Of a DNA stretch of 5,923 nucleotides, positions 1 to 5,923 are shown piece after piece. This DNA comes from an uncultured Eubacteriaceae bacterium (GTDB taxonomy: Bacteria; Bacillota; Clostridia; Eubacteriales; UBA1433): contig CALGIV010000147.1 in assembly GCA_937914785.1 (NCBI GenBank), forward strand, positions 1 through 5,923, in the 5' to 3' direction. The notes beneath the pieces are model-generated. The model searched no databases. It was not told where the DNA came from and saw nothing but the letters and a program-made list of their open reading frames with translations. The position numbers and the translations under genes are program-made. Each line of letters begins with the position of its first letter. Position 1 is the first letter of the stretch.

Positions 1-1
1 C

Positions 2-1039
2 GGCGAAGTAGGGTACCTGACGGCGAGCATTAAGAATATTGGGGATACGGCTGTCGGCGATACGGTCACGCTGGAGAAGAATGGAGCTGACAGCCCAATG
101 CCGGGCTACAAGAAAGTGAATCCGATGGTTTACTGCGGGATTTATCCCGTCGATGGCGCGCAGTATGAGGATTTAAAAGAGGCGTTGGGCAAGCTGAACC
201 TGAATGATGCATCCCTCGTTTATCAGCCGGAGACCTCCGCTGTGCTGGGATTTGGTTTTCGCTGCGGCTTTTTAGGGCTGCTGCATATGGAGATCATTCA
301 GCAGCGTCTCGACCGTGAATATAACCTTGAAATCGTCGCGACGACACCGAGTGTGGTCTATCATGTTCGATTGACCGACGGCACGATGATCGATGTCGAC
401 AACCCGACAAATATGCCGCCGGCGGTCAATATCGACTATATGGAAGAGCCGGTCGCGCATGCGACGATTATGTTGCCGGCCGATTATGTGGGCAGTGTGA
501 TGGAGCTTTGCCAGTCGCGGCGCGGTATCTATCTCGGAATGCAATATTTGGAAGAGACGCGCGTCGTCATAGAATATGAGCTGCCATTAAATGAGATTAT
601 TTACGACTTTTTCGATGCGCTGAAATCCCGTACAAAGGGGTACGCATCATTTGATTATGAAATTAAGAAGTATGAAAAGAGCGATCTTGTAAAATTGGAT
701 ATTCTTTTAAACGGCGAGGTAGCGGACGCACTTTCATTTATCGTACACCGCGACAAGGCGCAGGCCAGAGCGCGCAAAGTATGCGAAAAGCTGAAAGAGC
801 AGATTCCGCGCCAGATGTTTGAAATCCCGATTCAGGCTGCGATCGGCGGTAAGATTATTGCCCGGGAAACGGTGAAGGCGATGCGCAAAGACGTGCTGTC
901 GAAGTGTTACGGCGGCGATATCTCGCGAAAGCGCAAGTTGCTTGAAAAGCAAAAAGAAGGCAAGAAAAAGATGCGGGAGATCGGAAAGGTACAGGTGCCG
1001 CAGGAAGCATTCCTTGCGGTGCTGAAGCTGGACGAATGA
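2..1039 (+). CDS. lepA: Elongation factor 4 (LepA), 5'-truncated by the window edge
   Basis: LepA (EF4) is a ribosome-associated translational GTPase that resembles EF-G; it back-translocates ribosomes in vitro and has been linked to 30S assembly and translation under stress. The frame is open from base 2, so 345 C-terminal residues are visible out of about 600 usual for the family. The G domain (G1-G5 motifs) lies outside the window. The fragment begins at the end of domain II (GEVGYLTASIK), continues into the conserved PGYKKVNPMVYCGIYPVDG stretch, then the EF-G-like domain with GFGFRCGFLGLLHMEI at fragment residues 83-98, then domain V. It ends in the LepA-specific C-terminal domain, with YGGDISRKRK at 303-312 and VPQEAFLAVLK near the end. 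That last domain separates LepA from EF-G, BipA and tetracycline-protection proteins. The first internal ATG (98) is not a start, because homology runs through it. The stop overlaps the hemW start by four bases. No frameshift is seen. Confidence 0.97.
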   Translation, partial: GEVGYLTASIKNIGDTAVGDTVTLEKNGADSPMPGYKKVNPMVYCGIYPVDGAQYEDLKEALGKLNLNDASLVYQPETSAVLGFGFRCGFLGLLHMEIIQQRLDREYNLEIVATTPSVVYHVRLTDGTMIDVDNPTNMPPAVNIDYMEEPVAHATIMLPADYVGSVMELCQSRRGIYLGMQYLEETRVVIEYELPLNEIIYDFFDALKSRTKGYASFDYEIKKYEKSDLVKLDILLNGEVADALSFIVHRDKAQARARKVCEKLKEQIPRQMFEIPIQAAIGGKIIARETVKAMRKDVLSKCYGGDISRKRKLLEKQKEGKKKMREIGKVQVPQEAFLAVLKLDE

Positions 1040-2184
1040 AAACATTATCGGCATATGCCCATATTCCTTTTTGTAAACAGAAATGTTCTTATTGCGACTT
1101 TATTTCGTATGAAGGCAAAAACAGTTTGATTGAGCCTTATTTTGGCGCCCTCTATGAGGAAATCAAGACGTACCGGGCCTTGCTGGGCGCGACGCGCACG
1201 ATCGACAGCGTCTTTATCGGCGGCGGGACGCCGAACTATGTGGATGTGGGTTATATCCAAATACTGCTCGACGTTTTGCGCGATACATTTGAAGTAAACC
1301 GGCAGGCGGAAATCACGATGGAAGCGAATCCGGCATCGAATGTGGAGCTGGAAGATTTCTTTAAATACCGCAACGCGGGTATTAACCGGCTGAGCATTGG
1401 ATTGCAGTCCGCCTCAAATGCTCTGTTGAAAGCTATCGGCAGAGTGCATACGAAGGAAGACTTTGAGGACTTTTACGAGACGGCGCGCCGGGCCGGATAC
1501 GACAATATCAACGTCGATTTGATTTTCGGCTTTTATGAACAGTCTGTTGCAGAATGGGCGGAAACGCTGGATTATGTGCTGAGCTTGGATGTCAGGCATA
1601 TTTCCTGTTATTCGCTGAAGCTGGAGGAGGGCACGCCGCTTTACCATCGATATTTGCAGCAGGGGATCGATATTGAGGATATTCAGGACCGAGACCGCGA
1701 GATGTATGAAATGGCGCGGGATCGCCTGCTCGGCAGTGGTTTTCGCCAGTATGAGCTTTCAAGCTTTGCGCTGCCGGGGTATGAGTCGGTACATAACCTG
1801 CATTATTGGAATACCGATGAATATATCGGCTTCGGTGCCGGTGCGCATTCTTATATCAACGATGCGCGGTTTTACAACATTTCAGACCTTACGGCATATA
1901 TTGAGGGTATTAAAGAGAATTTAAGCGCGATTGAAGAAGTCGAGCAGCTGGATGAGGAGACAAAAGAAGAAGAATTCGTCATTATGGCCCTCAGAAAGCT
2001 TGATGGCGTTGATTTGGAAGAGTACTATAAGCGGTTTGGCAAAGATTTTTTGGAAGAGTACGCGGAGCAGGTGCTGTATTTGCAGGGTGCCGGTTTACTC
2101 AATGTGCGTGACGAACACGTTTGTTTGAGTGAGGACGGCCTGGACTTTGCCAATATCGTGATGATGGAGTTTGTAAGAGGCTGA
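1036..2184 (+). CDS. hemW: Heme chaperone HemW (radical SAM, HemN-like)
   Basis: HemW is a radical SAM-family protein that binds heme and a [4Fe-4S] cluster; it is thought to deliver heme to respiratory proteins at the membrane. It was long annotated as an oxygen-independent coproporphyrinogen III oxidase. At 382 residues it has the usual HemW length. Visible motifs are the cluster motif CxxxCxxC at Cys13, Cys17 and Cys20, the SAM-binding GGGTP at 62-66, ITMEANP at 93-99, NRLSIGLQS at 117-125, the HNxxYW heme-binding motif (HNLHYW, 253-258), and GFGAGAHSY at 265-273. A HemN_C-type domain follows from about 305. The residue two after the third cysteine is Phe22, whereas true HemN has a fourth cysteine there; this favours HemW over the oxidase. 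The ATG overlaps the lepA stop as ATGA and has only a weak upstream GGA, so translation probably depends on coupling to lepA. A terminator follows directly. Confidence 0.95.
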   Translation: MKTLSAYAHIPFCKQKCSYCDFISYEGKNSLIEPYFGALYEEIKTYRALLGATRTIDSVFIGGGTPNYVDVGYIQILLDVLRDTFEVNRQAEITMEANPASNVELEDFFKYRNAGINRLSIGLQSASNALLKAIGRVHTKEDFEDFYETARRAGYDNINVDLIFGFYEQSVAEWAETLDYVLSLDVRHISCYSLKLEEGTPLYHRYLQQGIDIEDIQDRDREMYEMARDRLLGSGFRQYELSSFALPGYESVHNLHYWNTDEYIGFGAGAHSYINDARFYNISDLTAYIEGIKENLSAIEEVEQLDEETKEEEFVIMALRKLDGVDLEEYYKRFGKDFLEEYAEQVLYLQGAGLLNVRDEHVCLSEDGLDFANIVMMEFVRG

Positions 2185-2185
2185 C

Positions 2186-2214
2186 AGCGGCTTGCAGGGC
2201 CGCTTTTTTTTATT
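2186..2214 (+). terminator. Rho-independent terminator of the lepA-hemW unit
   Basis: A six-base-pair GC-rich stem (AGCGGC at 2186-2191 pairing with GCCGCT at 2199-2204) encloses a seven-base loop. It runs into a tract of eight T residues (2204-2211), followed by ATT. The stem starts two bases after the hemW stop codon. Its position isolates the heat-shock operon from lepA-hemW transcription. Stem and T tract are seen directly; termination efficiency is inferred. Confidence 0.9.
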
Positions 2215-2346
2215 GCCGGAATATTATTAAAACAATAAAATAATCTATTATATCGTTGCATCAGATAATTTAAAATCTCTTGAAACTATAATAAAAATTC
2301 CATTTAATTTTAAGGATAAAATTGTAAGATTTTTCTTGGTAATGTA
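2215..2346. other. AT-rich intergenic spacer upstream of the hrcA promoter
   Basis: These 132 bases hold no convincing gene. I count 27 G or C bases, about 20%, far below the flanking genes. The stretch has A and T runs and a few short imperfect AT-only inverted repeats that I would not call structures. It could act as an UP-element-like or intrinsically curved region for the promoter just downstream, but that is inference. A weak second promoter-like arrangement (TTGAAA at 2280-2285, TTTAAT at 2303-2308) lies inside it. Confidence 0.6.
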
Positions 2347-2375
2347 TTGACAAAGCAATAGAAAAGTGCTATCTT
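2347..2375 (+). promoter_or_regulatory. Sigma-A type promoter of the hrcA-grpE-dnaK operon
   Basis: A perfect -35 hexamer TTGACA (2347-2352) is separated by 17 bases from a -10 hexamer TATCTT (2370-2375, four of six consensus positions). TG at 2367-2368 makes it an extended -10 (TGnTATCTT). The predicted transcription start is near G2382, at the left edge of the CIRCE element. A bound repressor would therefore cover the start site. Vegetative promoters combined with CIRCE are the known design of class I heat-shock operons in Firmicutes. Confidence 0.88.
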
Positions 2376-2380
2376 ATATT

Positions 2381-2411
2381 TGTTAGCACTCGACGAGGTA
2401 GAGTGCTAACA
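2381..2411. promoter_or_regulatory. CIRCE operator (HrcA binding site)
   Basis: The canonical element TTAGCACTC (2383-2391), a nine-base spacer (2392-2400) and GAGTGCTAA (2401-2409) is present with no mismatch. Two further pairs, TG on the left and CA on the right, extend each arm to 11 bases (2381-2391 and 2401-2411). HrcA binds this inverted repeat as a dimer and represses transcription; GroEL is known to modulate HrcA activity in Bacillus. The site overlaps the predicted start and is transcribed into the leader, where it can also form an RNA hairpin. It is the only CIRCE copy I see in the window. Confidence 0.98.
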
Positions 2412-2416
2412 GCATA

Positions 2417-2422
2417 GAGGTG
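2417..2422 (+). promoter_or_regulatory. Ribosome binding site that sets the hrcA start at 2429
   Basis: GAGGTG matches the anti-Shine-Dalgarno sequence and sits six bases before ATG 2429. The in-frame GTG at 2420 overlaps this site, so it is unlikely to be an initiation codon. The site begins only five bases after the right end of the CIRCE inverted repeat. Confidence 0.82.
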
Positions 2423-2428
2423 GCAAAT

Positions 2429-3463
2429 ATGGCATTAGATGAAAGGAAATTGAAGATTCTGGATACGATAGTAAAAGAATATATCCAGACAGCCGAACCG
2501 GTCGGCTCGCGCACGTTGTCGAAAAATGCGGGAATCAATATCTCTGCGGCGACGATCAGAAACGAGATGGCAGATCTCGAAGAGATGGGTTATCTCTATC
2601 AGCCGCACACGTCGGCAGGGCGCGTTCCGTCGGAGAAAGCATACAGGCTTTATGTCGATCAGCTGATGCAGATTTTTGAGCTGGATCAATTGCTGGAAGA
2701 CGAGATCAAATCGGTCTATATGAATTATATGAACGAATTGACCAAAGCGATTGAACAGACGGCCGCGTTGCTTTCGCGCATTACGAATTATACCTCACTC
2801 GTGTTGGCGCCCGGGGCGCGGAGTTTGAACTGCAAGTATGTCAAACTCATGCCGCTTGAAGAAGAAAACATCCTGATGGTGTTGATTACAAAGGAAAAGA
2901 TTGTAAAAAATTTTGTCATCACCTTATCTGCCCCGGCAGATGAGGCCCAACTGGAAAAGGTCAACAATGTGTTGAATATATGTTTAAAAGATAGTTCTCT
3001 CGCAGATTTGAGCGATCAGCTTGCTGATAAGATCGACGCGCTGTCGCACGAGGAAGGTGTTATGCTGCAGGAAGTCATCCCGCTGTTTAAAAAAGCGCTC
3101 CTCGAAAGCGATAAAGAAGTCGTCTATGCGGAAGGGATGGATAAGATATTCAACTTTCCGGAATTTGCAGATATCGATAAGGCAAAGCGGTTGATTGAAG
3201 CGTTAAACAAACAAAATGTGCTGGCAAATTTGTTAAGCGACGATACGAGCAGCGATATGAATATTAGGATTGGCGAAGAGAATCAGGTGGAAGCTTTTAA
3301 AGACTGCAGTTTGATTACGGCAACGTATAAGATTAACGGCCGGCCAATCGGGACGGTAGGCGTCGTAGGGCCGACGCGAATGAACTATGATTATGTGGTG
3401 AGTGTTTTGGACTTTTTAAGAGAGGAGTTAAATGCACATATCAGCAGGCTGCTGAATGAATAG
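2429..3463 (+). CDS. hrcA: Heat-inducible transcription repressor HrcA
   Basis: HrcA is the cytoplasmic repressor of class I heat-shock genes (the hrcA-grpE-dnaK operon and usually groES-groEL) and acts by binding CIRCE. From ATG 2429 it has 344 residues, normal for the family. The N-terminal winged helix-turn-helix is clear: EPVGSRTLS at 23-31, SAATIRNEMADLEEMGYL at 39-56 and the wing region TSAGRVPSEKAYRLYVD at 61-77. The middle and C-terminal part is the GAF-like HrcA domain, with NFPEF at 242-246, IGEEN at 281-285 and the family hallmark GVVGPTRMNYDYVV at 311-324. It is the first gene of the operon and lies directly behind its own operator, which implies autoregulation. The start is ATG 2429 because GAGGTG lies six bases upstream; GTG 2420 would add three residues but falls inside that site. 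The last eight bases overlap the provisional grpE start. Confidence 0.97.
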   Translation: MALDERKLKILDTIVKEYIQTAEPVGSRTLSKNAGINISAATIRNEMADLEEMGYLYQPHTSAGRVPSEKAYRLYVDQLMQIFELDQLLEDEIKSVYMNYMNELTKAIEQTAALLSRITNYTSLVLAPGARSLNCKYVKLMPLEEENILMVLITKEKIVKNFVITLSAPADEAQLEKVNNVLNICLKDSSLADLSDQLADKIDALSHEEGVMLQEVIPLFKKALLESDKEVVYAEGMDKIFNFPEFADIDKAKRLIEALNKQNVLANLLSDDTSSDMNIRIGEENQVEAFKDCSLITATYKINGRPIGTVGVVGPTRMNYDYVVSVLDFLREELNAHISRLLNE

Positions 3464-4013
3464 CATGAAATGGGTTATGGAAAAGGAAAACGAAAAGAAC
3501 ATTCAGGAAGAGATCGAAAAGGAAACCGAAGAAATGACACAGGAAGCGCCACCGGCCGAAGAGGATGGCGATGCGCTGAGTGAATTAAAAAGGGAAAAGG
3601 AAGAGTTGTTTGATCAGTACCTTCGCTTAAAGGCGGACTTTGAAAATTATAAAAGGCGGTCGGAAAAAGAGCGGATGGATATTATTTCGCGTTCTTTGGA
3701 GGAATTGCTGGAGCGGATGCTTCCGGTGCTCGACAATTTCGATCGCGCGGTAGAAAGCGAGAGCGCCAAAGTCAAGGCGTATAAAGAAGGTGTTGAATTG
3801 GTCTATGAACAGCTTATGCAGGTGCTCGTGAGTGAGGGGTTAAAAAGCGTAAAAGCACTGGATGAAGAATTTGATCCGGAGTATCATCACGCGGTCGTTA
3901 CCGAATGCATTGAAGAGAAGAAAGACAACGTCATCTTAGAAGTGCTTCAGACGGGGTATTTATACAAAGACAGGCTGTTAAGGCCTGCAATGGTGAAAGT
4001 AAATAAACATTAG
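3456..4013 (+). CDS. grpE: Nucleotide exchange factor GrpE
   Basis: GrpE is the dimeric co-chaperone that releases ADP from DnaK and so drives substrate release. The product is 185 residues. Residues 1-40 are very acidic and probably disordered. A long charged helix follows at about 41-90, which in the family forms the dimer stalk and acts as a thermosensor. LPVLDNFDRA lies at 89-98. The C-terminal beta domain that contacts the DnaK ATPase lobe carries the GrpE signature: FDPEYHHAV (139-147), then GYLYKDRLLRPAMVKV (167-182). The start is uncertain. ATG 3456 overlaps hrcA by eight bases and has only a weak GCAGG upstream (3444-3448, seven-base gap). In-frame ATGs at 3465 and 3477 are possible and would shorten the protein by three or seven residues. 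The hrcA overlap suggests translational coupling. A 36-base gap separates it from dnaK. Confidence 0.95.
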   Translation: MNSMKWVMEKENEKNIQEEIEKETEEMTQEAPPAEEDGDALSELKREKEELFDQYLRLKADFENYKRRSEKERMDIISRSLEELLERMLPVLDNFDRAVESESAKVKAYKEGVELVYEQLMQVLVSEGLKSVKALDEEFDPEYHHAVVTECIEEKKDNVILEVLQTGYLYKDRLLRPAMVKVNKH

Positions 4014-4033
4014 ATATGAACATATAAGTTCAA

Positions 4034-4040
4034 AAGGAGG
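4034..4040 (+). promoter_or_regulatory. Strong ribosome binding site that sets the dnaK start at 4050
   Basis: AAGGAGG is a near-perfect Shine-Dalgarno sequence, nine bases before ATG 4050. The in-frame TTG at 4044 lies only three bases behind it, too close for normal initiation. This site is much stronger than those of grpE and hemW, consistent with dnaK being needed in excess over its co-chaperone. Confidence 0.9.
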
Positions 4041-4049
4041 AATTTGAAA

Positions 4050-5903
4050 ATGAGTAAAGAGAAAATAATCGGAATCGATTTAGGAACAACAAATTCTTGC
4101 GTGGCAGTACTGGAAGGCGGAGAGCCTGTTGTAATACCGAATGCTGAAGGCGCGCGGACGACACCGTCTGTCGTAGCTTTTGCAAAAAACGGCGAACGCC
4201 TGGTAGGCCAGACCGCGAGAAGGCAGGCGGTTACGAATCCGGATAAAACCGTTGCATCTATCAAAAGGCATATGGGCAGCGACCATAAGGTTAAGATTGA
4301 CGACAAGACGTACACGCCACAGGAAATTTCTGCGATGGTGCTTCAGAAGCTGAAAGCCGATGCGGAAGCCTATTTGGGCGAGAAAGTCAGCAAGGCCGTC
4401 ATTACGGTGCCGGCATACTTTTCAGACAGCCAGCGTCAGGCGACGAAAGATGCGGGGAAAATTGCAGGACTGGAAGTGCTGCGCATTATCAACGAGCCGA
4501 CAGCGGCAGCGTTGGCGTACGGGCTGGATAAAGAAGAAAACCAGAAGATTATGGTATACGACCTTGGCGGCGGCACGTTTGACGTGAGCATTATGGAGCT
4601 CGGCGACGGTGTGTTTGAAGTATTGGCCACAAACGGCAACAACTGTCTGGGCGGCGATGATTTCGACGACAGGCTGGTCAATTATCTCGCTGAAGAATTC
4701 AAGAAATCAAACAACATTGACTTGCGTGCCGACAAAATGGCGCTGCAGCGCTTGAGAGAAGCGGCTGAAAAGGCAAAGATTGAGCTTTCCGGTATTACGA
4801 GTGCGAATATCAACCTGCCCTTTATTACGGCGACGGCAGAGGGCCCGCAGCATTTGGATATGACGATTACGCGGGCGAAGTTTGACGAATTGACGAGTGA
4901 CCTGGTTGACAAAACGATCAACCCGGTGCGCGCGGCGATGGATGATGCCGGCATGAAAGCAGGAGAGTTGGATAAAGTGATTTTAGTCGGCGGTTCAACG
5001 CGAATTCCAGCCGTTCAGGAAGGGGTTAAGCGAATCACGGGCAAAGATGCTTACAAAGGCATCAATCCGGACGAATGCGTTGCCATCGGTGCGGCGATTC
5101 AGGCGGGTGTTCTTGCAGGGGAAGTTACGGATGTGCTGTTGCTCGACGTAACGCCGCTGTCGCTGGGGATCGAAACTTTGGGTGGCGTGTTTACGAAGAT
5201 CATTGAGCGGAACACGACGATTCCGACGAAGAAGAGCCAGGTCTTTTCGACGGCAAGTGATAATCAGACTTCTGTCGATGTTCATGTATTGCAGGGTGAG
5301 CGCAGTATGGCCGGTGGCAATAAAACGCTCGGTCGCTTCCAATTAACGGGAATTCCGCCCGCAATGCGCGGTGTACCGCAGATTGAAGTAATGTTTGATA
5401 TCGACGCAAACGGCATTGTGAATGTTTCGGCAAAGGATTTGGGCACAGGAAAAAGCCAGAATGTCGTGATTCAGTCGAGCAGCAATATGAGCAGTGACGA
5501 TATCGATAAAGCAGTGCGCGAAGCAGAACGCTTTGCGGATGAAGATAAGACGAAACAGGAAGAAATCACGGTAAAGAACAATGCGGATGCGACGATTTAT
5601 CAGACGGAAAAGTCGTTAAAAGAGCTTGATGATAAGATTACAGAAGACGAGAAAAAGTCTATTGAAGATAAAATCACCGTCTTGAAAAGCGTGATGGATT
5701 CGACCGATATCGAGGCGATTAAAAAAGCGACGGAAGAACTCAGTGAGGCATTCTATCCAATCGCACAGAAATTATATCAGCAGGCCGGCGGAGAACAACA
5801 GGCGCAGGCAGACTATACAGCAGCGGATGCGCAGGATGGCGTGCAGGAAGAAGACAACGTTGTCGATGCCGACTACGAAGTGGTGGACGATGACAAGAAT
5901 TAA
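4050..5903 (+). CDS. dnaK: Molecular chaperone DnaK (Hsp70)
   Basis: DnaK is the ATP-dependent Hsp70 that binds exposed hydrophobic peptides and refolds proteins in a cycle with DnaJ and GrpE. The 617-residue product is complete. The actin-like ATPase domain (about 1-360) shows all three Hsp70 signatures: IDLGTTNS (9-16), VYDLGGGTFDVSIM (169-182) and ILVGGSTRIPAVQEG (311-325). The interdomain linker DVLLLDVTPL (361-370) is intact. The substrate-binding beta domain runs to about 475, then the helical lid (about 480-580), then a Gln/Ala-rich and acidic tail ending VVDADYEVVDDDKN, typical of bacterial DnaK. Between IKRHMG (71-76) and YTPQEISAMVL (88-98) the protein is some two dozen residues shorter than E. 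coli DnaK, the form usual in Firmicutes. The start is ATG 4050, nine bases after AAGGAGG. It is probably cotranscribed from the CIRCE promoter; I see no good promoter or terminator in the gap after grpE. The 20 bases after the stop hold nothing recognisable. Confidence 0.98.
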   Translation: MSKEKIIGIDLGTTNSCVAVLEGGEPVVIPNAEGARTTPSVVAFAKNGERLVGQTARRQAVTNPDKTVASIKRHMGSDHKVKIDDKTYTPQEISAMVLQKLKADAEAYLGEKVSKAVITVPAYFSDSQRQATKDAGKIAGLEVLRIINEPTAAALAYGLDKEENQKIMVYDLGGGTFDVSIMELGDGVFEVLATNGNNCLGGDDFDDRLVNYLAEEFKKSNNIDLRADKMALQRLREAAEKAKIELSGITSANINLPFITATAEGPQHLDMTITRAKFDELTSDLVDKTINPVRAAMDDAGMKAGELDKVILVGGSTRIPAVQEGVKRITGKDAYKGINPDECVAIGAAIQAGVLAGEVTDVLLLDVTPLSLGIETLGGVFTKIIERNTTIPTKKSQVFSTASDNQTSVDVHVLQGERSMAGGNKTLGRFQLTGIPPAMRGVPQIEVMFDIDANGIVNVSAKDLGTGKSQNVVIQSSSNMSSDDIDKAVREAERFADEDKTKQEEITVKNNADATIYQTEKSLKELDDKITEDEKKSIEDKITVLKSVMDSTDIEAIKKATEELSEAFYPIAQKLYQQAGGEQQAQADYTAADAQDGVQEEDNVVDADYEVVDDDKN

Positions 5904-5923
5904 ACTGTCAGCATACGATATAA

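Noticed and set aside
734..1054. Antisense open frame of 106 codons opposite the end of lepA
   Set aside because: It mirrors the Lys/Glu-rich LepA C-terminus and yields a Leu/Phe/Arg-rich product with no family resemblance.
1673..2128. Two overlapping-frame + strand ORFs inside hemW (1673-1924 and 1931-2128)
   Set aside because: They are out of frame with an intact conserved hemW, have low-complexity Arg/Ser/Ile-rich products and lack start signals.
1036..2184. Annotation of this gene as coproporphyrinogen III oxidase HemN
   Set aside because: The fourth cysteine of the HemN CxxxCxxCxC motif is replaced by Phe22, and the HNxxYW motif typical of HemW is present.
2247..2255. TATAAT on the minus strand (complement of ATTATA) as an antisense promoter toward hemW
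   Set aside because: The hexamer 17 bases upstream matches the -35 consensus at only three of six positions. A -10-like word is expected by chance in DNA of about 20% GC.
2403..2417. Possible four-codon leader ORF (GTG CTA ACA GCA TAG) behind GAGGT in the CIRCE spacer
   Set aside because: The gap between GAGGT (2395-2399) and the GTG is only three bases, the site would be buried in the CIRCE hairpin, and the reading frame is dictated by the conserved operator.
4995..5342. Long antisense open frame (115 codons) opposite dnaK, with others at 4010-4315 and 4682-4954
   Set aside because: They lie opposite a highly conserved gene, have no ribosome binding site that I can see and no recognisable domain. 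Long antisense frames opposite dnaK are a known artefact of its codon use.
1..5923. Search for a novel system, mobile element, CRISPR array, tRNA or riboswitch
   Set aside because: Every gene is a recognised housekeeping family in a familiar order. No direct repeats, spacers, cloverleaf or aptamer-like sequence were seen by eye on either strand.

Overview
The window holds ordinary bacterial housekeeping genes, all on the + strand, in the order lepA (3' part) - hemW - [terminator, AT-rich spacer, promoter, CIRCE operator] - hrcA - grpE - dnaK. This is the classical chaperone locus of Firmicutes. HrcA/CIRCE control, strong Shine-Dalgarno sites and a DnaK whose ATPase domain lacks the segment found in proteobacterial DnaK all point to Firmicutes. 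The lepA-hemW-hrcA-grpE-dnaK order fits Clostridia or Negativicutes, but I cannot name a genus. Base composition of the genes is about half GC by eye.

Region 1 (2-2184) is the end of one transcription unit. lepA enters from outside the window and has lost its GTPase domain to the window edge. Its stop overlaps the hemW start in an ATGA junction, so the two are probably translationally coupled. A strong intrinsic terminator begins two bases after the hemW stop codon.

Region 2 (2185-2428) is the control region of the heat-shock operon. After the terminator comes about 130 bases at roughly 20% GC, then a good vegetative (sigma-A type) promoter: TTGACA, a 17-base spacer and an extended -10. A perfect CIRCE element, TTAGCACTC-N9-GAGTGCTAA, starts at the predicted transcription start and ends shortly before the hrcA ribosome binding site.

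Region 3 (2429-5903) carries hrcA, the repressor that binds CIRCE; grpE, the nucleotide exchange factor; and dnaK, the Hsp70 chaperone. HrcA represses its own operon, while DnaK and GrpE make two parts of the refolding machine. dnaJ would be expected just after the window, but only 20 bases follow dnaK. The ATG codons at 2429 (hrcA) and 4050 (dnaK) fit the ribosome binding sites better than the GTG/TTG codons slightly upstream.

I found no RNA genes, mobile elements, CRISPR arrays or unknown genes, and no sign of an undescribed system. The points worth a second look are details of regulation and start-site choice.
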